64,000 nucleotides of DNA from Colwellia psychrerythraea (GTDB lineage Bacteria > Pseudomonadota > Gammaproteobacteria > Enterobacterales > Alteromonadaceae): NCBI RefSeq assembly GCF_000764185.1, contig NZ_JQEC01000021.1, forward strand, positions 186,001-250,000. Reading direction: 5' to 3'. A program made the position numbers and the translations under genes. The notes under the pieces are model-generated. The model ran no database searches and was not told the DNA's origin. It saw only the letters and a program-made list of their open reading frames with translations. Position 1 is the stretch's first letter, and each line of letters starts with the position of its first letter. Below, in pieces: positions 38,311-47,897 of this stretch.

Positions 38311-38421
38311 TTTATTTACCTACTTCTATTTTTCTATCGATCAACTGACCAGTGTCATTAACATATTCACTTAATGGCGCTGTTTGTAATTTGTTACTTT
38401 GATTTGTTCTTTTGGGGGAAG

Positions 38422-39879
38422 CTATTTATCCAAACCGCCCATACACAAATATTTGATTTCTAAATAATCATCTAAACCGTATTTTGAACCTTCACGGCCA
38501 TTACCTGATTGCTTAACACCGCCAAAAGGCGCTGCTGCATTAGAAATAATGCCTTCGTTGATGCCAACCATCCCAAATTCTAACCCCTCAGCTACACGCC
38601 AAATTCGGCCAATATCTCGAGAATAAAAATATGCAGCTAAACCATATTCAGTATCATTTGCCATACCAAGCACCTCAGCTTCATTGTCAAAAGCAATAAT
38701 CGGTGATACCGGACCAAATATTTCATTGGCAGCGATTGGCATATCATTGGTTACATTGCCTAAAATGGTTGCTTGATAAAAATTATCACCAGCGGGATCT
38801 TTTTTACCACCAGTGATTAATGTTGCACCCGCGGCAATTGACTTGCTCACTAAGTTATCTACATCACTAACCGCTTGAGCGGATATCATCGGCCCAATTG
38901 TTACGCCGTTGTTTAGACCATCACCTAAGCTTAATTCGCTGACCGCTTTAGCAAATTTCTCGGTAAATTGTGCAAGTACATCTTGCTGCACAAAAATACG
39001 GTTGGTGCAGACACAAGTTTGTCCTGCATTGCGGTATTTAGAGGCCATAGCTCCCTGCACTGCAGAATCGATATCAGCATCATCAAAAACGATGAAAGGT
39101 GCATTACCGCCCAATTCCATCGATACTTTTTTAACTGACGTGGCACATTGACTCAATAAGGTTTTGCCTACAGGCGTTGAACCAGTGAAAGTAAATTTTG
39201 CGATGTCTGGGTGCGATGTTAATACTGCCCCCATGCCGCGAGCATCTTCACCAACCACCACATTAAACACGCCAGCTGGAATACCCGCTCTTTCGGCAAG
39301 TTCAGCCATGGCAAGCGCAGAAAGTGGCGTTTGTTTTGCTGGACGAACAACAAAAGTACAACCTGCTGCTAATGCCGCTGCCGCTTTACGGGCAATCATG
39401 GCATTAGGAAAATTCCACGGGGTAATTGAGGCGACAACACCGACAGGTTGCTTAATCACCATAATACGTTTGTCGTTTGATGGCCCTGGAATGGTATCAC
39501 CGTAAACACGCTTACCTTCCTCAGCAAACCATTCAATAAATGAAGCACCATAAGCAACTTCCCCCTTAGCTTCAGAGAGAGGTTTTCCTTGCTCTAGGGT
39601 TAAAATGCGGCCTAAATCTTCTTGGTTTGCCATCATTAAATCAAACCAGTTACGCAATAAACTCGCTCTTTGACCCGCTGATTTTGCCGACCACATTGCT
39701 AATGCATCTTTAGCCGCTTTAACTGCCAGTTTGGTTTCAACAACGCCTGCATTGCTGACCTTGATAATTTCTGCGCCATTGGCTGGATTAGTTACTGAAA
39801 ACTCAGTGGCACTGCTATGCCAGCTGCCATTGATATAAGAAAAATTTTTCAATAACTGTTTATCTTTTAAGCCGTACAT
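38422..39879 (-). CDS. gabD: succinate-semialdehyde dehydrogenase (NADP+)
   Basis: A 485-residue aldehyde dehydrogenase. The catalytic Cys is in NAGQTCVCTNRIFV and the general base Glu in VSMELGGNAPFIVF; ITPWNFPNAMIARKAAAALA and FTGSTPVGKTL contact the cofactor. It oxidises succinate semialdehyde to succinate and closes the GABA shunt with gabT. A glutarate-semialdehyde role is possible if gabT uses 5-aminovalerate. It is divergent from a LysR-type regulator across a 128-base gap with a palindromic site. Confidence 0.92.
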   Translation of the reverse strand: MYGLKDKQLLKNFSYINGSWHSSATEFSVTNPANGAEIIKVSNAGVVETKLAVKAAKDALAMWSAKSAGQRASLLRNWFDLMMANQEDLGRILTLEQGKPLSEAKGEVAYGASFIEWFAEEGKRVYGDTIPGPSNDKRIMVIKQPVGVVASITPWNFPNAMIARKAAAALAAGCTFVVRPAKQTPLSALAMAELAERAGIPAGVFNVVVGEDARGMGAVLTSHPDIAKFTFTGSTPVGKTLLSQCATSVKKVSMELGGNAPFIVFDDADIDSAVQGAMASKYRNAGQTCVCTNRIFVQQDVLAQFTEKFAKAVSELSLGDGLNNGVTIGPMISAQAVSDVDNLVSKSIAAGATLITGGKKDPAGDNFYQATILGNVTNDMPIAANEIFGPVSPIIAFDNEAEVLGMANDTEYGLAAYFYSRDIGRIWRVAEGLEFGMVGINEGIISNAAAPFGGVKQSGNGREGSKYGLDDYLEIKYLCMGGLDK

Positions 39880-39909
39880 TACGAACTCCTCAATAATGGT
39901 ATCTAGTTT

Positions 39910-39921
39910 GGGTATATACCC
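39910..39921. promoter_or_regulatory. 12-bp palindrome near the gabD start
   Basis: GGGTATATACCC is a perfect palindrome about 30 bases before the gabD start codon. It could be a regulator site or part of the promoter; no specific protein is recognised. Confidence 0.3.
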
Positions 39922-39972
39922 CTATTGAAACTCATAACAAAGTCAGGTTAAATATAAAACATTAAACCTATT

Positions 39973-39990
39973 GTTTGGACTAAACCAAAC
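39973..39990. promoter_or_regulatory. probable LysR-type operator between gabD and its regulator
   Basis: GTTTGG and CCAAAC form a perfect 6-6-6 inverted repeat, 18 bases before the regulator start and 94 bases before gabD. This is the position expected for an autoregulatory LysR binding site. Confidence 0.5.
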
Positions 39991-40007
39991 TTATATAAAA
40001 GTTGCTT

Positions 40008-40934
40008 ATGAAAAAAACGTCAATTATTCCCAAACCAGTAACTGAATATGACTTACGGTTATTACGAATTTTTACTTCTGTTGTTGAATACGGTGGCTTT
40101 GCTGCCGCCGAACTGGCACTGGGTATTACTCGCTCAACCATCAGTGTGCATATGTCTAACTTAGAAACACGGATGAAGTTAACTTTATGTCGACGCGGGC
40201 GAGGTGGATTTTCGTTAACCGAAGACGGCCAAGCGGTTTATCGTGCAGTAATTGAGTTATTTGACTCACTTAACGACTTCTCTTTGTTGGTAGGTACTTT
40301 GGGAAAAGAGCTAAGTGGTGAATTAGTTATTTTATGCGCCGATCAATTAGACTCATTCAAACAACAAAAATTGGCGCAAGTTATTCAACAGTTACACGAT
40401 GACTCTCCCAACTTACATATTGTTTTAGATGGTGACTCTATTTCCACTATTGAAAAGCAATTATTAAAAGATAAAGCCCACATTGGTTTATTTCCAAGCT
40501 ATCAGCAGATAGAGGGATTAAATTATAGTGCCCTGTCAAATGAGCCTATTTTTTTATGCTGCGCCAAAGGCCACCCTTTCTTTACTCAAGTTGATAGTAC
40601 TATCTCAGAACAAGATTTAGCCCAGGTTGCCGCCATACACCCAGGTATCGATATAGACAGTGAGGGTAAAGAACAATTAATGAAACTTAACTTATCAGCT
40701 AAGTCTTATCAATTTGATACCCGTAAAACTATGATCTTATCTGGCCGTTACTTAGGGTATATGCCACAAAGTTATATTCAAGAAGAATTAAACCAAGGAC
40801 TGATGCGTATTATCAAACCCAGTAGTCATACTTATCAGTTTAATTTGTCATTAGTGACAAAAAAAACACCAAGGGAAGTTAACAAGGTGAATTTACTCAT
40901 TGATATATTCAAAAAGGTATTTCAAGTTACTTAG
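40008..40934 (+). CDS. LysR-family regulator divergent from gabD
   Basis: A 308-residue LysR-type protein. The helix-turn-helix is at residues 15-75 (LRLLRIFTSVVEYGGFAAAE, then LGITRSTISVHMSNLETRMK), followed by the linker helix and a periplasmic-binding-like effector domain (from about 95, LSGELVILCADQLD). A TTG at 40002 is also in frame, but ATG 40008 is more likely. GABA genes are often controlled by MocR-type GabR, so a LysR protein here is a different control type. The effector could be GABA, 5-aminovalerate or succinate semialdehyde. Confidence 0.87.
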   Translation: MKKTSIIPKPVTEYDLRLLRIFTSVVEYGGFAAAELALGITRSTISVHMSNLETRMKLTLCRRGRGGFSLTEDGQAVYRAVIELFDSLNDFSLLVGTLGKELSGELVILCADQLDSFKQQKLAQVIQQLHDDSPNLHIVLDGDSISTIEKQLLKDKAHIGLFPSYQQIEGLNYSALSNEPIFLCCAKGHPFFTQVDSTISEQDLAQVAAIHPGIDIDSEGKEQLMKLNLSAKSYQFDTRKTMILSGRYLGYMPQSYIQEELNQGLMRIIKPSSHTYQFNLSLVTKKTPREVNKVNLLIDIFKKVFQVT

Positions 40935-41058
40935 TGCATTCAACTAGCCATAACCTTTATTTATGGATGGGCTAAATTTAAGTCTTATCATTATTAAACA
41001 TAAAATTACATTATGGTGATCCAAGGTAATTAATAACGGTTTCGACAAGGTAATAAAA

Positions 41059-41286
41059 ATGGCTAATACAGATGATATACAAGCGCACATGAAAAGTAAC
41101 AGCAATAGTGTTGTAGAACACTTATCGACAGATGCAGCGACTAATATAGTGGCTAACTCAGTGGCAAGCCTAACAAAGAATAACGAATCAATAGAAGCTC
41201 ATAACGCTCAAGTAGAGGCCCCTTTAATGCGGTATTTCGATTTAGTTGAAGAAGCAAATTATAGCTACGTACTAGGTTATAATTAA
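41059..41286 (+). CDS. small protein of unknown function
   Basis: A 75-residue hydrophilic protein with no Cys, no signal peptide and no membrane segment. The first 50 residues are rich in Asn, Ser and Ala (NSNSVVEHLSTDAATNIV) and look helical; the last 19 are aromatic (MRYFDLVEEANYSYVLGYN). AGGTAA lies five to nine bases before the ATG, a fair ribosome site. I do not recognise the family. The change from a helical part to an aromatic tail is reminiscent of a leader-plus-core precursor, but no maturation enzymes are next to it. Confidence 0.5.
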   Translation: MANTDDIQAHMKSNSNSVVEHLSTDAATNIVANSVASLTKNNESIEAHNAQVEAPLMRYFDLVEEANYSYVLGYN

Positions 41287-41401
41287 TAGGGGATAACTAA
41301 GCCTTACTCTGCCTTTAATTAGAAATAAGGTCTCGTTATAGCCATAATACCTTGAGGTAATTTGTATGGTGAGTAATGTACTCACTTGTTCACTTTTATA
41401 A

Positions 41402-41479
41402 ATAACCTGAACTCTGGATAAGCAGCACTTGCTCAATATTCCCCTATAACCAATTTTCAGCGTTAAAACATGGATAGAA
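41402..41479. repeat. second copy of the MITE right end, inverted relative to 9779-9856
   Basis: TAACCTGAACTCTGGATAA followed by GCAGCACTTG and AATATTCCC matches the complement of 9779-9856, with differences mainly around 41442-41455. No matching opposite end is seen in the gap 41287-41895, so this is a solo end or truncated element. The gap also holds a 7-bp hairpin GGTAGTC and GACTACC at 41514-41537 and otherwise nothing recognised. Confidence 0.65.
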
Positions 41480-41895
41480 TATATCTCTACTTAAGCTTGT
41501 AAATTTTGTTAGCGGTAGTCGGCTAAGGTTGACTACCTTGAAGTAACAGCACAACTTGAATTATCGGTGTGCACCACAAACATTATCCTCAAAAGTGCCA
41601 CCTATACCTACTGATAAGTCATTCTAATTTATTAATTATATAACCTATTAACCGATTCAAACTCCTCCCCTTTATTCTCTACTGAAATGTTAGCTGTTCA
41701 TTACTTAGCTTACTGCCGCCTTGATATTGATAAATCAACTTAATAACGTTTACAATTGTCTATCTTGTATATCTGTAATCGCTTTTTTAATTGTATTTAT
41801 GCGATAATAACTAAATAATACAATTGATTAATGGTTTTTGTAATAAATGCCATTGTTAGACTTATGATATCCACTTATTTTTGGTTTCCCGTTTA

Positions 41896-43701
41896 ATGTT
41901 ATCTTTTAGAATATTTGCAAACGGCTTGATTCTTTTTGTTTTAAGTCACTCGGTTAAGGCAAGTAATTTAGTGGTCTCCCTCAAAGGGCAGTTGCCTGAA
42001 ATTGTTCATAATAATGTACGTGCTCATTTAGGTAGCTTGCCCAAAAGTGACTTAGCGCGTTCTGCTTTTATTTATACCGCCAAAGATAACACCCAGCAAG
42101 CACTGCAAGCTCTTGGCTATTATCAAGCCGAAATTATTGCTACCGTCAGCTCAGGCGAAAAAACAGCTGAAGAGCCATGGCAACTTATTCTTAATATAAG
42201 CTTAAACTCGCCAACTTTAATCGATAAAGTATCTATCACCCTTGATGGGCAGGCGAATCAAGATACCGTATTCCGAGCATTACTCAATAATATTCAGATT
42301 AAACACGGTCAGCATCTTCATCATGGTAAATATGAAGATTTAAAATCTGACTTGCTTTCATTAGCACTACAGCGAGGTTATTTTAATGGTGAGTTAACTG
42401 AAAGTAAAATAACCATCAAACAACAATATAAGTACGCTGATATTAGCTTGCACTATCAAAGTGGACCACGATTTCAATTTGGCGACGTTAACTTTAGTGA
42501 TTTTGATCTCGAACCTGAGTTATTATCAAGTTTAATTCCCTTTCAAAAAGAGGAATATTACAGTACCAGTACTTTTCATGAACTACAGCACCAGCTGCAA
42601 TCAACTCAGTATTTTGGCAGCATTATCGCCGTGCCTGGTGCCAAGATTGAAGATAACGTTAATGATAAATACACCATTCCAATTCATGTTTCACTAACCC
42701 CTGCTAAAAGTCATCAATTCGATTTTGGTGTTGGTTATGCTACCGATACCGAATATCGTCTTTCCGCCGCTTGGCGTACTCCTTTGATTAATAAATATGG
42801 GCACTTTCAAGAAACTAAATTTGAATATTCAAAAATAAATCCAACGGGTAAGTTTATTTATAGTGTTCCATTAAGCCACCCCAGAAATGATCTACTGCAA
42901 TTTCAAATGAGCGTTGAGTATGAAGACTATGCCGATCAAAAAACTCAATTTTTCTCAACTCAAATTGGTCGACTGATCAGCGACAATTTATGGCAAAGGC
43001 AAATTTATACCCGTTATCATAAAGAAAAATGGAAATATGAGCTTGACGTGAATGAACCGAATATAGAGTGGTCCGAAGACGCTGCAAGCTATCTTATTCC
43101 GGGCATCACTTGGTCAAGAACAATTCGTTTAGGGTCACCATTAGATCCAAGTGAAGGTTTTCGTCAAACCTATAATATTGAAGGCGCTCACTTAAAAGTA
43201 GGTTCAGACAATAGTTTTTTTAGAATTCATGGCCGCTGGAACTATATTACCACCTTAAAAGCTAATCACCGCCTAGTTACCCGCGCCGAATATGGTGCTA
43301 TTTATGTAGATAGGGATGCAGAATTAGCGCCCTCTTTACGTTTTTATGCTGGTGGCGATCAAAGTATTAGGGGCTTTGCTTATCAATCTATTGGTTCAAC
43401 AATTCCTTCATCATCGGACCCTGAACAAGGAGATCCTATAGTAGTTGGCAGTACTCGCCTGATAGTGGCAAGCATAGAGTATCAATATTACTTAAACAAC
43501 AAATGGCGTGTTGCCCTATTTTCTGATGGTGGTAGTGCTGCTGATAAAGGTGAATTTGAACTGGTCTATTCTTTTGGCACCGGTTTACACTATATTTCGC
43601 CAGTAGGCGCGATAAAGCTTGATGTTGCCTATGGCATTAATGATTATGATAATAAAGATAATGGTTGGCGACTTCATATCAACTTAGGCGCTGAGCTATG
43701 A
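41896..43701 (+). CDS. tamA: TamA, outer membrane Omp85-family translocation subunit
   Basis: A 601-residue outer membrane protein. The signal peptide spans residues 1-23 (ending SVKAS). Three POTRA domains fill about 25-260, and a 16-strand beta barrel follows (from FDFGVGYATDTEYRLSAAWR). The GGDQSIRGFAYQSIG motif is the conserved lid-lock strand (RGF motif) of Omp85 proteins. TamA works with TamB in moving lipids or autotransporter proteins between the membranes. A TTG start at 41881 is possible, but ATG 41896 gives a better signal peptide. It overlaps tamB by four bases. Confidence 0.93.
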   Translation: MLSFRIFANGLILFVLSHSVKASNLVVSLKGQLPEIVHNNVRAHLGSLPKSDLARSAFIYTAKDNTQQALQALGYYQAEIIATVSSGEKTAEEPWQLILNISLNSPTLIDKVSITLDGQANQDTVFRALLNNIQIKHGQHLHHGKYEDLKSDLLSLALQRGYFNGELTESKITIKQQYKYADISLHYQSGPRFQFGDVNFSDFDLEPELLSSLIPFQKEEYYSTSTFHELQHQLQSTQYFGSIIAVPGAKIEDNVNDKYTIPIHVSLTPAKSHQFDFGVGYATDTEYRLSAAWRTPLINKYGHFQETKFEYSKINPTGKFIYSVPLSHPRNDLLQFQMSVEYEDYADQKTQFFSTQIGRLISDNLWQRQIYTRYHKEKWKYELDVNEPNIEWSEDAASYLIPGITWSRTIRLGSPLDPSEGFRQTYNIEGAHLKVGSDNSFFRIHGRWNYITTLKANHRLVTRAEYGAIYVDRDAELAPSLRFYAGGDQSIRGFAYQSIGSTIPSSSDPEQGDPIVVGSTRLIVASIEYQYYLNNKWRVALFSDGGSAADKGEFELVYSFGTGLHYISPVGAIKLDVAYGINDYDNKDNGWRLHINLGAEL

Positions 43702-46700
43702 TCTGGCGCAATAGAATGTATAAGCTTACTTATAAAGTGATGAAGTGGCTAATCTTACTCTTTTGTTTATTCACTGTATTACTGACCACACCAATAGGCA
43801 GCCAACTAACCATTAGCTTAGTAAACAATATTGACGGCATTAATGCTGATTACAAGGCTGGCTCATTAATAAGAGATATTGAACTCAACTCTTTTCACCT
43901 TAACTTAGCAACTTTAGACATTAAAGTGACCGATTTAGCCGCTGAAATTGATTTTTCATGCTCTTGGCGAAAAAAACTCTGCCTTGAAGCCTTACGAGTC
44001 AACACGTTTTCCTTAACGTATATCAATGATAATTTACAAGATAACTTGGATAAAAAGTCAGATGGAAGGTCGAAAGATGAAGCTTTGGTAAATACGGTCT
44101 CTATTGATGCTACCACAGAAAATACAGCAACATTAAATGATGACCGTCTGTTTGTTATGCCCTTTGCCATCGAGGCGCAAGCAGTAGAGTTTACTAAAAG
44201 CCATTTGGCCATTAACCAAACGGTAATAGATATTGAGCAGTTCACCGCACAGCTTGATATTAAGGCCAGCCAATTTTCTATCTTGCAGCCAAATGCTGAC
44301 AAATTAACGATTGCGCTAGCAAAAAACACTAGCGATGAAAAACATAGCTCGACAAAAAATCAAACTAATAATACACAAGAAATGGCAAATTCAGTACACA
44401 CTGCTTTTAGTACACTGCCTGAAGTCCCTTTACCGATATCGTTAAATATACAACAGTTATTTGTTGATAAGTTACGCATAATAGATCATCAAACACAGAA
44501 AAATAATACTGTGAAGAGTGCCGTCAAAAGTAAGAGTCAATGGCCTTATCAACAAAGCCACCTTAGCGGTACTTGGGTTAAAAGTGACGTTAATATAACA
44601 AATTTTAAAACTAACACAGTAGAGTACAAAATTAGCCAGTCAACGCTAAAAACTGAGCTTATTCCGCCTTATAAAATTAATGCGCAGTTAGTTGCCCAAC
44701 TAACTAACATAGCACATTGGCCACAAGCGTCTGGTTCAACAATAGACTTATCACTACAAGGCTCTTTTGATGATTTAACTGTCAGTACTACCAGTAAAGG
44801 CAGCGTTGTTTTAACCAGCCAAGCACACATTAATTTAACAAAACAACAACTGCCTTTTACACTACAATTATCAGCGGACAAACTGCCCCTCCCCTTGTCT
44901 TTAGCGCAATACGGCAAGCCATCATCGTTGTCCTTAGAGCTAGCGGGTAATTTAGTTGAGCAAACGATTAATTTAACTAGCCGGCTTAATAGTTATGGTT
45001 ATAAAGATGCTCAATTAAATGTATCAGCCAAACATCAACAAGGTTTGATCACTTTTAAAGAATTAGCATTTAACGAACAAGACTCTCACAGCCAATTAGA
45101 CATACACGGAAGTATTGATTTTCAATCAGAAATAACAAGTTGGCAATTATTTGCTGAATCGCCTGGTTTTACCTTGCCAAAAATAAACCTCAAGGCGCTA
45201 GTATTTCCGCAAGCTATTAACAGTAGCGCTAAAAATAGTGTTAACCCCAGTGTGAATGCCCAAAGCCAAGCGAATGTTATTGAAGACATATTGCCGGACG
45301 TTATTAATGGTCGAGTTTTAGGAAAAATAACCAGTGCTGGCTCTTGGTCAGAGTCACAATGGTCACTCTTTATTAACAATACCGATGTCTCTGCCACCAT
45401 CAATGATTCTGTGATAATAATTAAAGGAGACATCGCTTTAAACCAATCTGGCTACTTATCATCAGGTGATTTAGCGCAAGCAGAGCTGCTAATAGCCGTT
45501 GATAAAGACCAATTAACCTTACAAACATCTGGTAATGAAAACTGGCAGGTAAAGGGCCAACTCGTGATTACTGAAATAAATCGCTGGTATGCATTGGTTA
45601 GTGGATCTATTGACAGTTATTTCACCATAACAGGTGATAAAAAAGACCCCGTTATTAGCTTACATAATAAATTCGGTCAGCTAAATTGGCAGCAGTTTCA
45701 TAGCCCTTCTCTCGATATAATTGCTAGTTATCAACCTTTTAGAAAACATAAAATAAACTTAACTTTAAACAATAAACGTTTAAAGATCACAGATAAAAAT
45801 AACAGCTTGAGTTTGCAAGATATTGTTCTTAAATTTTCTGGAGACATTAATAAGCAAAAATTTAAACTCGGTTGGCAAGGCGACCTTGCGGGCAAGTTGA
45901 AATTCACCAGCCAATGGCATGAATCACTTAACCAATGGCAAAGCACTATTGAAGAGGCAGCCTTAACTTATCAACAAGAAACTTGGCAAAACACTCACGA
46001 TTTTTCATTAAATTTTAATGTCGATAAACAGCAGTTATTTATCGATAAACATTGCTGGCAAGGCACAGGTCTTGATATTTGTTTACCAAATGATGCCATT
46101 ATTGGTGAATCAGGTGATATAAGTCTCGGATTAAACTTAGATTTATCGTTAATAGATGCATTGGTTTTGCCCAAAGAGGTGCAACTGCAGAGTAAAGTTT
46201 CAGGTGAGATAAAGGCGAAATGGTCACCTACGCAAGCAATATCAGCTCAAGCTAATTTTACAGTGTCATCGGGTAACATAACAGTGCATGACGAGTACCG
46301 TGAGCAACAAGTAAGTCAGTGGCGCGATGGCGAACTCTCGTTCAAGCTGAATGAAAATCTACTCAGCAGTAAATTCCAGCTAAATGACGCTCAAGATCGA
46401 AGGCTCATCAACATCAACTCAAAAGTAAACTTGGTTGATGACTTTGCTATTAATACTCAAATAGAACTTAATCAGTTTAATTTACAACCCTTTCAATCCC
46501 TTATTGGTAATGTAGTTAATTTACAAGGCCTAATATCCTCGATGCTAACCGTTAAGGGCACGATAAAGGTGCCTTTAATAAACGGCTATTTAGCACTCAA
46601 TAATGGCGAGTTATTGTTAAGTCAAAACCCCAATAAACTTGAGCATATTAATGCTGAAGTTCAAATTAACAATAATCAAGCAAACCTACTTGGGGAGTTT

Positions 46701-47711
46701 TCAATAAAAGATAACAAAGCAAAGATCAAAGGTCAGCTTGCATGGCAAAATAACTTCATTATGGATATCGATCTTTATGCCGAGCAGTTACCGCTCGTAT
46801 TTCCGCCACAATTGGCAGTGAAAGTATCCCCAAGATTAAATTTTTTACTCAAAGAAAAAATACTAACAATTACCGGCAACCTTGATGTACTAGCAGGGAA
46901 TTATAATATTGAAAAACTGCCACATGGTAGTATTGATTTGAGTGATGATGTCATTATTATTGATGCTCAAGGTAAAGAGGTATTTAAAGAAAAATCTGGT
47001 TTAGCGATTGAAACCAATGTCAGTATTAATATCAAAAAAGCATTTAACGTGACAGGACAAGGTTTAGAAAGCCATTTGTTTGGCCAGTTACAAGTAACTC
47101 AACAACAAAAACAACCACTGCAACTTTTCGGTAATATTCAATCAGTAAATGGCAGCTACCAAGCTTACGGACAAAAGCTAACGATTGAAAAAGGCGAATT
47201 AACCTTTAACGGCCCGCTCACTAACCCCTATTTTAATTTACGCGCCAGTAGACATATTAAAGCCGAAGATATTGAAGTTGGACTGCAAATAACCGGTTTA
47301 GCTGACAATTTAGATATGCAATTATTCTCCACGCCTACGATGGAAGCCCCTGAAATGTTATCTTATTTAGCGCGAGGACGCGGTTTAGATTCAGGTGGCG
47401 GCAGTAGCTCCGCAGCCGCAAGCATGCTGATAGGTTTTGGGGTAACAAATAGTGTTGGTTTATTTGATCAACTAGAGAAACTTCCACTGATTAGTAATAT
47501 TGCCGTTGATACTGAAGGTGAAGGCGATACCACACAAGCAACCATTAGTGGTTATGTGGGTGATCGTGTCTACTTGAAATACGGTATTGGTGTATACGAA
47601 CCTATTAATGAATTGACGGTAAGATTATATTTACTTAATCGATTATGGTTAGAGATTGTCAGTGGCATTGAACAATCAAGTGATCTTTATTATTCATTTG
47701 ATATTGATTGA
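43698..47711 (+). CDS. tamB: TamB, AsmA-like periplasm-spanning protein
   Basis: A 1337-residue protein anchored by one N-terminal membrane helix (residues 13-32). The rest is a long beta-rich periplasmic stretch with the C-terminal TamB (DUF490) domain from about residue 960. QIQSVNGSYQAYGQKLTIEKG-like segments, LTFNGPLTNPYFNLRASRHI and APEMLSYLARGRGLDSGGGS are diagnostic of that C-terminal domain. TamB forms a hydrophobic groove thought to carry phospholipids to the outer membrane. It is translationally coupled to tamA (ATGA overlap). Its length is similar to the E. coli protein (1259). Confidence 0.93.
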   Translation: MIWRNRMYKLTYKVMKWLILLFCLFTVLLTTPIGSQLTISLVNNIDGINADYKAGSLIRDIELNSFHLNLATLDIKVTDLAAEIDFSCSWRKKLCLEALRVNTFSLTYINDNLQDNLDKKSDGRSKDEALVNTVSIDATTENTATLNDDRLFVMPFAIEAQAVEFTKSHLAINQTVIDIEQFTAQLDIKASQFSILQPNADKLTIALAKNTSDEKHSSTKNQTNNTQEMANSVHTAFSTLPEVPLPISLNIQQLFVDKLRIIDHQTQKNNTVKSAVKSKSQWPYQQSHLSGTWVKSDVNITNFKTNTVEYKISQSTLKTELIPPYKINAQLVAQLTNIAHWPQASGSTIDLSLQGSFDDLTVSTTSKGSVVLTSQAHINLTKQQLPFTLQLSADKLPLPLSLAQYGKPSSLSLELAGNLVEQTINLTSRLNSYGYKDAQLNVSAKHQQGLITFKELAFNEQDSHSQLDIHGSIDFQSEITSWQLFAESPGFTLPKINLKALVFPQAINSSAKNSVNPSVNAQSQANVIEDILPDVINGRVLGKITSAGSWSESQWSLFINNTDVSATINDSVIIIKGDIALNQSGYLSSGDLAQAELLIAVDKDQLTLQTSGNENWQVKGQLVITEINRWYALVSGSIDSYFTITGDKKDPVISLHNKFGQLNWQQFHSPSLDIIASYQPFRKHKINLTLNNKRLKITDKNNSLSLQDIVLKFSGDINKQKFKLGWQGDLAGKLKFTSQWHESLNQWQSTIEEAALTYQQETWQNTHDFSLNFNVDKQQLFIDKHCWQGTGLDICLPNDAIIGESGDISLGLNLDLSLIDALVLPKEVQLQSKVSGEIKAKWSPTQAISAQANFTVSSGNITVHDEYREQQVSQWRDGELSFKLNENLLSSKFQLNDAQDRRLININSKVNLVDDFAINTQIELNQFNLQPFQSLIGNVVNLQGLISSMLTVKGTIKVPLINGYLALNNGELLLSQNPNKLEHINAEVQINNNQANLLGEFSIKDNKAKIKGQLAWQNNFIMDIDLYAEQLPLVFPPQLAVKVSPRLNFLLKEKILTITGNLDVLAGNYNIEKLPHGSIDLSDDVIIIDAQGKEVFKEKSGLAIETNVSINIKKAFNVTGQGLESHLFGQLQVTQQQKQPLQLFGNIQSVNGSYQAYGQKLTIEKGELTFNGPLTNPYFNLRASRHIKAEDIEVGLQITGLADNLDMQLFSTPTMEAPEMLSYLARGRGLDSGGGSSSAAASMLIGFGVTNSVGLFDQLEKLPLISNIAVDTEGEGDTTQATISGYVGDRVYLKYGIGVYEPINELTVRLYLLNRLWLEIVSGIEQSSDLYYSFDID

Positions 47712-47770
47712 TGTTTACAGTTGCGTTTTTTTTGAACGATAAAAACTGCCGCTATAAAAAATGTATAAAA

Positions 47771-47817
47771 ATAGCCTAGCCTATATATTTTAAGGTAAAA
47801 TCTATCGGCTAGGCTAT
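47771..47817 (+). terminator. large cruciform hairpin after tamB
   Basis: ATAGCCTAGCC and GGCTAGGCTAT are perfect 11-bp arms; within the loop ATTTTA and TAAAAT pair again around AGG. The structure is 60 bases after the tamB stop and 80 before the next gene. ATCTTTC follows, so it may be a modest terminator. Confidence 0.5.
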
Positions 47818-47897
47818 ATCTTTCACACAGTGCATTGGCATAGTTCATTTACATTGTTAAATTCAAATAATCTTAAGTTACCTGGAAAATAAAAATC

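Noticed and set aside
43895..44329. 144-codon minus-strand ORF inside tamB
   Set aside because: Shadow frame of tamB with no ribosome site or domain.
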